From: Anaerolineales bacterium
Lineage (GTDB): Bacteria > Chloroflexota > Anaerolineae > Anaerolineales > Villigracilaceae
Direction: 5' to 3'
Length of the DNA: 7,478 nucleotides
Assembly: GCA_025938055.1 (NCBI GenBank)
Contig: JAICQC010000236.1
Location: forward strand, 1 to 7,478
The notes under the pieces were generated by a model, which worked only from the letters and a program-made list of their open reading frames with translations, made no database searches and was not told the origin of the DNA. A program made the position numbers and the translations under genes. Positions 1-6,155 of this stretch are shown here, one piece after another (position 1 is the stretch's first letter; every line of letters begins with the position of its first letter).

Positions 1-912
1 GTCGCGGAACGACTGAACCAGGTCATGACCGAGCTTCGATACGTGCCCCATGCCGCCGCCCGGAACCTGGCTTCCCGTAAGACTCGTGTGATCGGTCTCT
101 TGCTCAACAACCTCCATAATGACTTCTTTGTTCCACTGTTGAATGGTGTCGAGGCGGTTGTCCGCAAAAAAGAGTATAACTTGATCGTAGCCACCTATCA
201 TGCAAATAGCCGTAACGCAATGCCACCACCGATAGGGCCGTATAATACGGATGGATTGCTGGTCTTTTCAGACGGACTGGTCGATGAAGACCTGGCGAAC
301 TTGAATGCCAACGGTTTCCCCATGGTCCTGGTCCATCGGACCTCTCCTCCTTCTTTAAATATTCCCAGTGTAACAGTTGAAAATACAGAGATCACTCAGA
401 AATTGGTGGAGCATCTCATACAGGAGCACGGCAAACGCCAGATCTTGTTCCTGCGCGGTCCGGTCAACCAGGAGGATTCGAACCGGCGCGAACAGGGCTA
501 TAAGGCGGCCCTGGCATCAACGGGAATTCCTTTTGATGAGAGACTGGTGCTGAATGGTGAATTCGAACGCGACGTCGCCTACGAGGTTTTGAACGATTTT
601 CTTTCAAACGGTAAGCGGGTCGCGTTCGATGCTGTATTTACAGGTGATGACGATGCAGCTATTGGTGCACTGGAAGCACTGCACAAACATGGCTACCGTA
701 TTCCCGAAGACGTGGCTGTCATTGGATTTGACGACCTGGGTTTCGCTCCCTTTTTGAATCCGCCCCTGACTACAGTTCGTGCTCCAACAGAGACTGTAGG
801 GAGAATTGCCGCTGAGCGACTGTTTGACCTCCTGGAGAATCAAACCTCGGACGGAGCGGTGGTCCTGCCTACTAAAATCATCATCCGTCGTTCATGTGGT
901 TGTCAAACATGA
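1..912 (+). CDS. LacI-family transcriptional regulator, 5'-truncated by the window edge
   Basis: Sugar-responsive DNA-binding regulator, probably controlling the transport and catabolic genes downstream. The frame is open from base 1 and encodes 303 residues up to TGA at 910-912. An ATG at 25 exists, but the residues before it (VAERLNQV) continue the family pattern, so it is internal. The first 25 or so residues match the end of the helix-turn-helix domain and the hinge helix (RYVPHAAARNLASRKT), which contacts the operator minor groove. The rest is the periplasmic-binding-protein-like effector domain, beginning at VIGLLL. It includes the hallmark stretch TGDDDAAIGALEALHKHGY followed by IPEDVAVIGFDD, and ends in RRSCGC, a C-terminus common in this family. 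Roughly 30-40 N-terminal residues with the recognition helix lie outside the window, so operator specificity cannot be judged. The effector is unknown; a GlcNAc- or beta-glucoside-derived sugar is inferred from the neighbours. Confidence 0.95.
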   Translation, partial: VAERLNQVMTELRYVPHAAARNLASRKTRVIGLLLNNLHNDFFVPLLNGVEAVVRKKEYNLIVATYHANSRNAMPPPIGPYNTDGLLVFSDGLVDEDLANLNANGFPMVLVHRTSPPSLNIPSVTVENTEITQKLVEHLIQEHGKRQILFLRGPVNQEDSNRREQGYKAALASTGIPFDERLVLNGEFERDVAYEVLNDFLSNGKRVAFDAVFTGDDDAAIGALEALHKHGYRIPEDVAVIGFDDLGFAPFLNPPLTTVRAPTETVGRIAAERLFDLLENQTSDGAVVLPTKIIIRRSCGCQT

Positions 913-926
913 GTTTCATACACTGC

Positions 927-939
927 AAAGGAGGTGATC
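927..939 (+). other. Perfect extended Shine-Dalgarno-like string without a start codon at normal distance
   Basis: The 13 bases AAAGGAGGTGATC equal the complement of the usual bacterial 16S rRNA 3' end. No ATG, GTG or TTG lies 5-12 bases downstream of the GGAGG core (930-934). The first ATG is at 959, 24 bases beyond the core, and opens only a 7-codon frame ending at 982. The binding-protein gene has its own site much closer to its start. The string may be a relic, a ribosome standby site, part of a leader peptide with an unusual start, or chance. The match is seen directly; any function is inference. Confidence 0.4.
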
Positions 940-998
940 GCCGCACCAAACCTGTCTGATGCCGATGTTTTCGAATCACTAATCCAAAACCTTAAGTA

Positions 999-1004
999 GA
1001 GGAG
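999..1004 (+). promoter_or_regulatory. Ribosome-binding site of the solute-binding protein gene
   Basis: GAGGAG lies 10 bases before the ATG at 1015. Together with the signal peptide that begins at that ATG, it fixes the start of the binding-protein gene. No convincing -35/-10 pair was found in the gap after the regulator, so transcription may continue from the regulator gene or start from a promoter that cannot be recognised by eye. Confidence 0.7.
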
Positions 1005-1014
1005 AAAATTCACC

Positions 1015-2535
1015 ATGAAGAAACTTCTGTACGTGCTGTCTCTGTTGATTATCGCCTCCCTGGCCCTAACTGCCTGCGGTGGCGGTCAACAACCTGCAGC
1101 GACAGACGAACCCGCAGCAACCGAACCTGCAGCAACCGAAGAACCTGCGGCAACCGAAGAACCCGCGGCAACCGAGGAACCTGCTGCCTCCGGCGACAAA
1201 GTTCAGATCCGCTGGTTTGTTGGTCTTGGTACCGGTACTGATCCTGCCCAGCTTCCCGCTCAGGAAAAGGCTGTCGCAGATTTCAATGCCTCCCAGGATG
1301 AGATCGAACTTGTTCTCGAAGTAGTACCTTTCGATTCAGCTCGCGACACTCTTGCAACCCAGATCGCTTCCGGCGCTGGTCCCGATATCATCGGTCCGGT
1401 GGGCTGGGGCGGCTCGAACGCTTTCTTTGGTCAGTGGCTTGATATGACCCCCTATATCGAGTCGACGGGCTTCGACACCAGCGTTTATGATCAGGCTCTA
1501 ATCGACTTCTATCAGACTGAAGAAGGCCAGGTTGGTTTGCCTTATCTGGTGTTCCCCGCCGCGATCTACTACGTGCCATCCATGTTTGACGAGGCTGGTC
1601 TTGAGTATCCTCCTTCAGCATATGGCGAGCCCTACGTGCTTGACGGTGAAGAAGTCGAATGGAACTGGGACACCCTCACCGAAGTCGCTCGTCGCCTGAC
1701 TGTTGATGTGAACGGCGCCAACGCCACCGATGAAGGCTTCGATGCCACACAGATGGTCCAGGTCGGTTTCGCCAACCAGTGGCAGACTCATGTTGCTTAT
1801 CAGGCTAGCTACGTTGCCGGCGCTGCCGATATCGTCTCCGGCGATGCCCCAGGCAGCTACGAATCCGCGATGCCCGATAGCTGGAAGGAAGCCAACCGCT
1901 GGGTATACGACGGCATGTGGGGCGAACAGCCCTTCATGGCTACCGGCCCGCTCGCTGGCGCTCCCGAATTTGGCAACGGCAACCTGTTCAACTCCGGCAA
2001 AGCCGCCATGGCGATGACGCCGCTCTGGTACACCTGCTGCCTCGATGGCTTCCGCGACGCTGGCTTGGAATTCCAGGCTGGTGTTCTGCCTGTGGGCGCT
2101 GATGGCGAGATCCATGGCCGTGTGGATGCCGATACCATTCGTATCTGGAAAGGCACTGCCAACCCTGAAGAAGCCTTCACGGCATTAAGCTACCTTATCG
2201 GACCCGAAGGCATTCAGACTCTGGTCATTGGTACGGACGATGTCCCGGCTGCCTACAGCGGTCTGCCCGCCAACCCCGAATACCAGCAGCCATATATTGA
2301 CGGTTTGCTGGAGCGCTATCCGTTCACCACAGCCGAGACCTGGGAAGTCTTCAATGCGGGTCTCGCCTACCCCGATAACCCCAGCGCCGAGCAGTGGCAG
2401 CCCAACTGGAACGAAGCCTGGGCACGCCAGCAGACGTTCTTCGATCTGATCCAGAACACCCCTACCGACCAGCTTGACTTCGACGCCGAATGGCAGAAGA
2501 TGGTCGATGATTTGAACGCGATTTACGCCAAGTAG
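1015..2535 (+). CDS. ABC transporter extracellular sugar-binding lipoprotein (family 1 solute-binding protein)
   Basis: A lipid-anchored receptor that would capture an oligosaccharide outside the membrane and hand it to the two permeases encoded next. It has 506 residues, at the long end for the family. Residues 1-20 form a lipoprotein signal peptide (MKKLLYVLSLL...), and the lipobox LTAC puts the lipidated cysteine at 21. Residues 27-59 are a Pro-Ala-Ala-Thr-Glu repeat linker, presumably a flexible tether. The mature domain starts near residue 63 (VQIRWFVGLG) and shows the family pattern: AVADFNAS near the N-terminus, ASGAGPDIIGPVGWGG, GLPYLVFPAAIYYVPSMFDEAGL, and FNSGKAAMAMTPLW. Tryptophan and tyrosine are abundant, as expected for stacking against sugar rings. 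Apart from Cys21 the only cysteines are the adjacent pair Cys341-Cys342. The ligand cannot be read from sequence; chito-oligosaccharide or another beta-linked oligosaccharide is inferred from the GH4, kinase and GH18 neighbours. Confidence 0.95.
   Translation: MKKLLYVLSLLIIASLALTACGGGQQPAATDEPAATEPAATEEPAATEEPAATEEPAASGDKVQIRWFVGLGTGTDPAQLPAQEKAVADFNASQDEIELVLEVVPFDSARDTLATQIASGAGPDIIGPVGWGGSNAFFGQWLDMTPYIESTGFDTSVYDQALIDFYQTEEGQVGLPYLVFPAAIYYVPSMFDEAGLEYPPSAYGEPYVLDGEEVEWNWDTLTEVARRLTVDVNGANATDEGFDATQMVQVGFANQWQTHVAYQASYVAGAADIVSGDAPGSYESAMPDSWKEANRWVYDGMWGEQPFMATGPLAGAPEFGNGNLFNSGKAAMAMTPLWYTCCLDGFRDAGLEFQAGVLPVGADGEIHGRVDADTIRIWKGTANPEEAFTALSYLIGPEGIQTLVIGTDDVPAAYSGLPANPEYQQPYIDGLLERYPFTTAETWEVFNAGLAYPDNPSAEQWQPNWNEAWARQQTFFDLIQNTPTDQLDFDAEWQKMVDDLNAIYAK
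1093..1191 (+). repeat. In-frame tandem repeat encoding the PAAT(E/D)(E) linker
   Basis: About six imperfect units of 15-18 bases encode PAATDE, PAATE, three copies of PAATEE, and PAAS (residues 27-59 of the binding protein). Units differ mainly at third codon positions (gca/gcg, cct/ccc, gaa/gag), which suggests older duplication followed by synonymous drift rather than a very recent expansion. The repeat sits between the lipidated cysteine and the folded domain and probably sets tether length. It is a plausible site of length variation between strains. Confidence 0.9.
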
Positions 2536-2550
2536 TTTGCAGGTATACTT

Positions 2551-2583
2551 TGGGCGGGTCAACCTTATGGGTCGGCCCGCCCA
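2551..2583 (+). promoter_or_regulatory. Intercistronic stem-loop between binding-protein and permease genes
   Basis: TGGGCGGG (2551-2558) pairs perfectly with CCCGCCCA (2576-2583). The helix extends by a G-U and a C-G pair (2559-2560 with 2574-2575). After one mismatch, ACC (2562-2564) pairs with GGT (2570-2572) around the loop TTATG. No T-run follows, so it is not a standard intrinsic terminator. In binding-protein-dependent transport operons such a hairpin often protects the upstream mRNA from 3' decay and lets the binding protein be made in excess over the permeases. That role is inferred here from position and structure. Confidence 0.7.
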
Positions 2584-2613
2584 GACTTCCTCGTAGTAGA
2601 GAAAGGAAGACCT

Positions 2614-3642
2614 ATGTTCGAACAATTTTCCAATTTTCGAAGTTCGCTCCAATCCCTGAAGTCTTTTCGAAACATGTCACCGCTGGCACGGAGAGAACTC
2701 AAGCAAGGGGTGTGGTTCCTTTCTCCATGGCTTCTCGGATTCCTGATCTTTACCCTCATCCCAATCATTGCGACTCTGTTTTTCACTTTTATTAATCTCA
2801 AGATTACGGATGGGATTGCCAGCACGCCCAAATGGGTGGGGTTTGATAACTACGTGTATTTGTGGAATGACAATCAGGCTGGTGTTAATCCATCCACCTG
2901 GTTTCGAGGCGGTACACCCGGCGCATTGTGGGTGACCCTGGCATTTGGTCTGATCGCCCTGCCGGTAGGGATTTTCGTCCCTCTAGGGATCGCCGTACTG
3001 ATGAACAACAAGCACCTGAAAGCACCCATGTTCTTCCGCAGTCTGTTCTACATGCCCTATATTGTCCCATTTGTGGCGGCAGTTTTCCTGTGGGGCGGCA
3101 TGCTCAACTCACAGACAGGCTGGATTAACCGCTTTCTGGTGGATGTGCTGAACATGTCAAGAGATAGTGTGCCTCAGTGGGCAAATAGTGGGGCAGAGGA
3201 ATGGGGCTGGATTTATGGGACGTATGTCATTATGGGCATCTGGGGGATAGGCAACGCTATGCTGATCATGCTGGCGGGGCTGCAGGGAGTGCCAACCGAG
3301 CTATATGATGCAGCCAAAGTAGACGGCGCAAATGGCTGGCAAACCTTTTGGAAGGTGACCTTCCCGATGATCTCGCCTGTCATTTTTTACAACCTGACAC
3401 TAAGTATCGTCGGTCTATTCCAATATTTTCTTGTCCCGCTGGTGGTCAACCAGGGCAATGGCCGCCCTGGTGGTTTCACCATGTTTTATAACCTCTATTT
3501 ATATAGAAACTTCTTTCAATTCCAGAACATGTCCTACGGGGCGACACTAGCCTGGGTGTTATTCGTGATCATCCTGGTAGTGACCATTCTGCTTTTCTGG
3601 TCAGCAAAATACTGGGTCTTTTACGCCAGCGAGTCGCGCTGA
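2614..3642 (+). CDS. ABC sugar transporter permease, MalF/UgpA-like (CUT1 family)
   Basis: First of two inner-membrane subunits forming the sugar channel. It has 342 residues, and the start at 2614 is supported by AAAGGAAG at 2602-2609. A polar N-terminus of about 30 residues precedes the first helix (GVWFLSPWLLGFLIFTLIP, about 32-50). Further hydrophobic segments lie near 105-130, 144-162, 204-222, 256-280 and 310-332, giving the expected six. The cytoplasmic coupling (EAA) loop is clear at about 227-253 (PTELYDAAKVDGANGWQTF...), with the conserved EL..AA..DGA and the following F..V..P pattern; it would dock on the ABC ATPase. The short gap to the next permease gene indicates cotranscription. 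No ATPase gene is present in the window, so a shared MsmX/MalK-type ATPase encoded elsewhere is assumed. Substrate is inferred only from context. Confidence 0.95.
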   Translation: MFEQFSNFRSSLQSLKSFRNMSPLARRELKQGVWFLSPWLLGFLIFTLIPIIATLFFTFINLKITDGIASTPKWVGFDNYVYLWNDNQAGVNPSTWFRGGTPGALWVTLAFGLIALPVGIFVPLGIAVLMNNKHLKAPMFFRSLFYMPYIVPFVAAVFLWGGMLNSQTGWINRFLVDVLNMSRDSVPQWANSGAEEWGWIYGTYVIMGIWGIGNAMLIMLAGLQGVPTELYDAAKVDGANGWQTFWKVTFPMISPVIFYNLTLSIVGLFQYFLVPLVVNQGNGRPGGFTMFYNLYLYRNFFQFQNMSYGATLAWVLFVIILVVTILLFWSAKYWVFYASESR

Positions 3643-3658
3643 CAAGGAGTAGGTGAAG

Positions 3659-4798
3659 ATGAAACTATCAAGCGTACAAACAAAAGATGGGATCAAAGCC
3701 GCATCTGTCACACCTGCACAAAAAGCGAAGTTCAGACTATCCCGTTTGCAGATAAAAAATGGGCTCAACGCCACCTTCGTGACTGTGCTCACCATCGCGA
3801 TCCTCGTGATTTTCCTGGCTCCTTTTGCGTTCATGATCTTCACTTCCCTCAAAACGCAGGAACAAATCTCCATTGTGGGCGCGCCGATCTGGCCCGCGAA
3901 GCCGCCAGTCTATGAACATAACGGGGAAGAGGTAGATGTCTTCCAGGTGCCTGTATCGCAATGCGAGGGCTTTGATCCGAACTCCAATGCCAAAGGGAGC
4001 TTTGCCATCGTTAAGAAGGGACAGAAGGAAAGTACTTTTGTCGATCCTGATAACCTGGGCCGCGGCGAATTTTTGTGCACGGTATCGTGGCGCGCACTGG
4101 ACCGCGGCTGGGAGTTTTCGCCCACCTGGGGCAACTATCAGGAAGTCTGGGAAACGATCGATTACCCGCGTCTGATGTGGAACACAACCTTCTATGCCAT
4201 CGCGACGACCATCGCCGTGCTGATCTCCTGCACGCTCGTGGCATTTGGCTTCTCCCGTTTCCGCTTCCCAGGCCGCGACCTGCTCTTCATCATCCTGATC
4301 TCGACGATTTTCCTGCCAGTCGCAGTGACTGTTATCCCAACATATACCTTCTTCCAGAGGATCGGCTGGGTGGGCACCTGGCTGCCGCTGATTGTCCCGG
4401 CTTTCTTCGCCAACGCCTACGATGTCTTCCTGCTGCGCCAGTATTTCATGACCCTGCCGCGCGAGCTCGATGAAGCCGCCATGATCGATGGCGCAAGCCC
4501 CTTGAGAATCCTTTGGTCGGTGATCATCCCACAATCCTATCCGGCATTGATGGCAGTGACGGTCTTCCATATCGTATATGCCTGGAATGATTACTTCGGT
4601 CCATTGATTTATCTCTCCACCAACCGCGATGCCTGGCCAATTTCCATTGCGCTTTCCACATTCAACGGCATCTATGGGCAGAGACCCCAGTTGATTCAGG
4701 CAGGAGCATTGATGGCGCTGATCGCACCGCTGCTGCTGTTTGTGATCGCGCAGCGCTTCTTCGTCCAGGGCATCGTCGTCACCGGAGTCGAAAAATAA
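3659..4798 (+). CDS. ABC sugar transporter permease, MalG/UgpE-like (CUT1 family), with an extended first extracytoplasmic loop
   Basis: Second channel subunit, 379 residues from this start. An in-frame GTG at 3653 would add two residues, but it sits only 3 bases after AAGGAG (3644-3649). The ATG at 3659 lies 9 bases after it and also follows AGGTGA (3651-3656), so it is preferred. Numbered from the GTG, the first helix is about 40-64. Later hydrophobic segments lie near 178-200, 208-230, 242-262, 295-315 and 348-370. The EAA loop is at 269-295 (PRELDEAAMIDGASPLRILW...). Between the first helix and the conserved segment PTWGNYQEVW is an insert of about 75 residues (about 80-155), polar, and holding both of the protein's cysteines (104 and 142). 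Typical MalG-type permeases are near 280-300 residues without this insert. I recall similar loops in Chloroflexota-type permeases, so it is probably a lineage feature and not a misassembly. Confidence 0.94.
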   Translation: MKLSSVQTKDGIKAASVTPAQKAKFRLSRLQIKNGLNATFVTVLTIAILVIFLAPFAFMIFTSLKTQEQISIVGAPIWPAKPPVYEHNGEEVDVFQVPVSQCEGFDPNSNAKGSFAIVKKGQKESTFVDPDNLGRGEFLCTVSWRALDRGWEFSPTWGNYQEVWETIDYPRLMWNTTFYAIATTIAVLISCTLVAFGFSRFRFPGRDLLFIILISTIFLPVAVTVIPTYTFFQRIGWVGTWLPLIVPAFFANAYDVFLLRQYFMTLPRELDEAAMIDGASPLRILWSVIIPQSYPALMAVTVFHIVYAWNDYFGPLIYLSTNRDAWPISIALSTFNGIYGQRPQLIQAGALMALIAPLLLFVIAQRFFVQGIVVTGVEK

Positions 4799-4799
4799 C

Positions 4800-6098
4800 A
4801 TGCTAAAGGTTGCAGTCATTGGTGGCGGCTCGACCTACACTCCAGAACTCGTCAACGGCTTCCTCGCAAGAGTGGATGAATTTCCGCTCGACGAACTCTG
4901 GTTGATGGACATTGATGAGGAAAGATTAAAGATTGTCGGTGGCTTTGCAAAGCGCATGGTGGAAGCCAAACGCTCACCCTTCAAGGTAGTTCTTTCAACA
5001 AATCAAAGAGAATCCATACAGGATGCGGACTATGTGACCACGCAATTGCGCGTCGGTCACATGGAAGCGCGTCGCCGCGACGAGTATCTGGGGCTTCGCC
5101 ATGGCTTGATCGGGCAGGAAACGACCGGTGTGGGCGGCATGGGCAAGGCATTGCGTACCATTCCTGTTGTCCTGAAGATCGCGCAGGACCTGAAGGAAGC
5201 CGCCAAGCCAAGGGCTTTGCTGGTCAACTTTACAAACCCGGCTGGTCTGGTCACACAGGCACTAAGCAAGTACGCGCCGGATGTCCCCGCGGTCGGCGTG
5301 TGCAATGTTCCCATTACTGCGAAGATGCACATCCTTGAAAGCCTCGAGAAGGCGACGGGCAGAAAGATCGATCCGAACCATACCGAGTTGAAGACTCTCG
5401 GCTTGAATCATTTATCGTGGCATCGTGGTTTCACGATTGATGACGAGGATGTCTGGCCCCAGGTCATCGAAGGATTCATCTCAGAGCTCAAGCAGGAAAG
5501 AGAGCCCGAATGGGAATCACGTACTATCGAAGTCCTGCGCATGATACCCAACTACTATCTCCAGTATTTCTATCATACAGACAGGAAACTGAAATCCCAG
5601 GAAACGTGGCCCCCCTCTCGTGCCGAAGAAGTAATCGAGGTCGAGAAGGATTTACTGCGTAAGTATGCTGACCCAAATCTCAAGGAGCCCCCCGCCGACT
5701 TGATGAAGCGTGGCGGTGCTTACTACTCGACGGTTGCCACGCAGCTCTTGAACGCGCACTACAATGACCTCGGCGAAACGCATGTAGTCAACATTAAGAA
5801 TGGTGAAGCGGTCAAAGAATGGCCCGCCGAGTGGGTACTGGAAATTCCATCAAAGGTGACCCGCCGCGGCATCACGCCCATCTCCACTGAGCCTCTGCCC
5901 GCATCCTGTTTCGGCTTGATCTCAGCTGTAAAAGCCTATGAGTTGCTGACCGTGGAGGCGGCCGTTCATGGAGATCGAGATGCCGCATACCAGGCGTTAT
6001 TGGTACATCCCCTGGGGCCAAAAGCAGACAAAGTGCAGGCAGTGCTCGATGATATGCTGGAAACACACAAAGAGCATCTGCCCCAATTCTGGAATTAA
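4800..6098 (+). CDS. Glycoside hydrolase family 4, 6-phospho-beta-glucosidase-like
   Basis: Cytoplasmic NAD- and divalent-metal-dependent glycosidase that cleaves by oxidation-elimination rather than by acid/base hydrolysis. It has 432 residues, full length for GH4. The N-terminal dinucleotide fold opens with VAVIGGGSTYTPELV (4-18). Other family blocks are GQETTG (105-110), NFTNPAG (143-149), GVCNVP (166-171, presumed metal ligand Cys168), GLNHLSW (201-207, presumed metal ligand His204), NYYLQYFYHTD (251-261, the tyrosine-rich region where the family's catalytic base lies) and RGGAYYS. CNVP is the signature described for the 6-phospho-beta-glucosidase subgroup, unlike CDMP (phospho-alpha-glucosidases) or CHSV (alpha-galactosidases). 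The protein resembles Bacillus LicH along its length from memory. The gene starts one base after the permease stop with only a distant GGAG (4784-4787), which suggests translational coupling. E. coli ChbF, also GH4, acts on phosphorylated chitobiose, which fits the GH18 neighbour. The exact substrate is unproven. Confidence 0.93.
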   Translation: MLKVAVIGGGSTYTPELVNGFLARVDEFPLDELWLMDIDEERLKIVGGFAKRMVEAKRSPFKVVLSTNQRESIQDADYVTTQLRVGHMEARRRDEYLGLRHGLIGQETTGVGGMGKALRTIPVVLKIAQDLKEAAKPRALLVNFTNPAGLVTQALSKYAPDVPAVGVCNVPITAKMHILESLEKATGRKIDPNHTELKTLGLNHLSWHRGFTIDDEDVWPQVIEGFISELKQEREPEWESRTIEVLRMIPNYYLQYFYHTDRKLKSQETWPPSRAEEVIEVEKDLLRKYADPNLKEPPADLMKRGGAYYSTVATQLLNAHYNDLGETHVVNIKNGEAVKEWPAEWVLEIPSKVTRRGITPISTEPLPASCFGLISAVKAYELLTVEAAVHGDRDAAYQALLVHPLGPKADKVQAVLDDMLETHKEHLPQFWN

Positions 6099-6108
6099 CC
6101 CACCAAAC

Positions 6109-6140
6109 AAAGGGGCGACCCCAACGGGCGCCCTTTTATT
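6109..6140 (+). terminator. Probable intrinsic (Rho-independent) terminator after the GH4 gene
   Basis: An A-rich start (AAA 6109-6111) and GGG, CG, CCC (6112-6114, 6116-6117, 6119-6121) pair with GGG, CG, CCC, TTT (6126-6136) around the loop CAAC. Single-base bulges lie at 6115 and 6118. The stem has 11 pairs, GC-rich above an A-T base, and is followed by T and TATT. The T-run is short (four Ts, then ATT), so termination may be partial. It would end the importer-GH4 transcript or reduce expression of the kinase. Confidence 0.78.
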
Positions 6141-6155
6141 AACGAATCTGATCCT

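Noticed and set aside
892..912. Inverted repeat TCATGT-N9-ACATGA over the regulator's stop codon, considered as an operator
   Set aside because: The arms are only 6 bases with a non-symmetric centre, and it lacks the central CG usual in LacI-family operators. Chance is likely.
966..979. TTCGAA at 970-975 considered as the core of a LacI-type operator
   Set aside because: Symmetry stops after three bases on each side of the central CG.
934..999. Possible 21-codon leader peptide beginning at GTG 934
   Set aside because: The GTG overlaps the Shine-Dalgarno core itself, so it could not be a start using that site. The open length is well within chance.
1615..2115. 166-codon minus-strand frame opposite the binding-protein gene
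   Set aside because: The + strand frame has a lipobox, linker and family motifs throughout; the antisense frame shows no domain and is explained by codon composition.
2185..2652. 155-codon minus-strand frame spanning the end of the binding-protein gene and the gap
   Set aside because: It runs through the intercistronic stem-loop and the permease start and has no recognisable features.
3653..3658. GTG 3653 as the start of the second permease
   Set aside because: It lies only 3 bases from AAGGAG; ATG 3659 has better spacing. The difference is two residues, so it does not affect the annotation.
3737..4819. 360-codon open frame on the minus strand, opposite the second permease
   Set aside because: Its translation is polar, rich in Asp/His/Gln/Arg, with no recognisable domain, and it lies opposite a clear six-helix permease with intact motifs. 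It is a codon-bias shadow.
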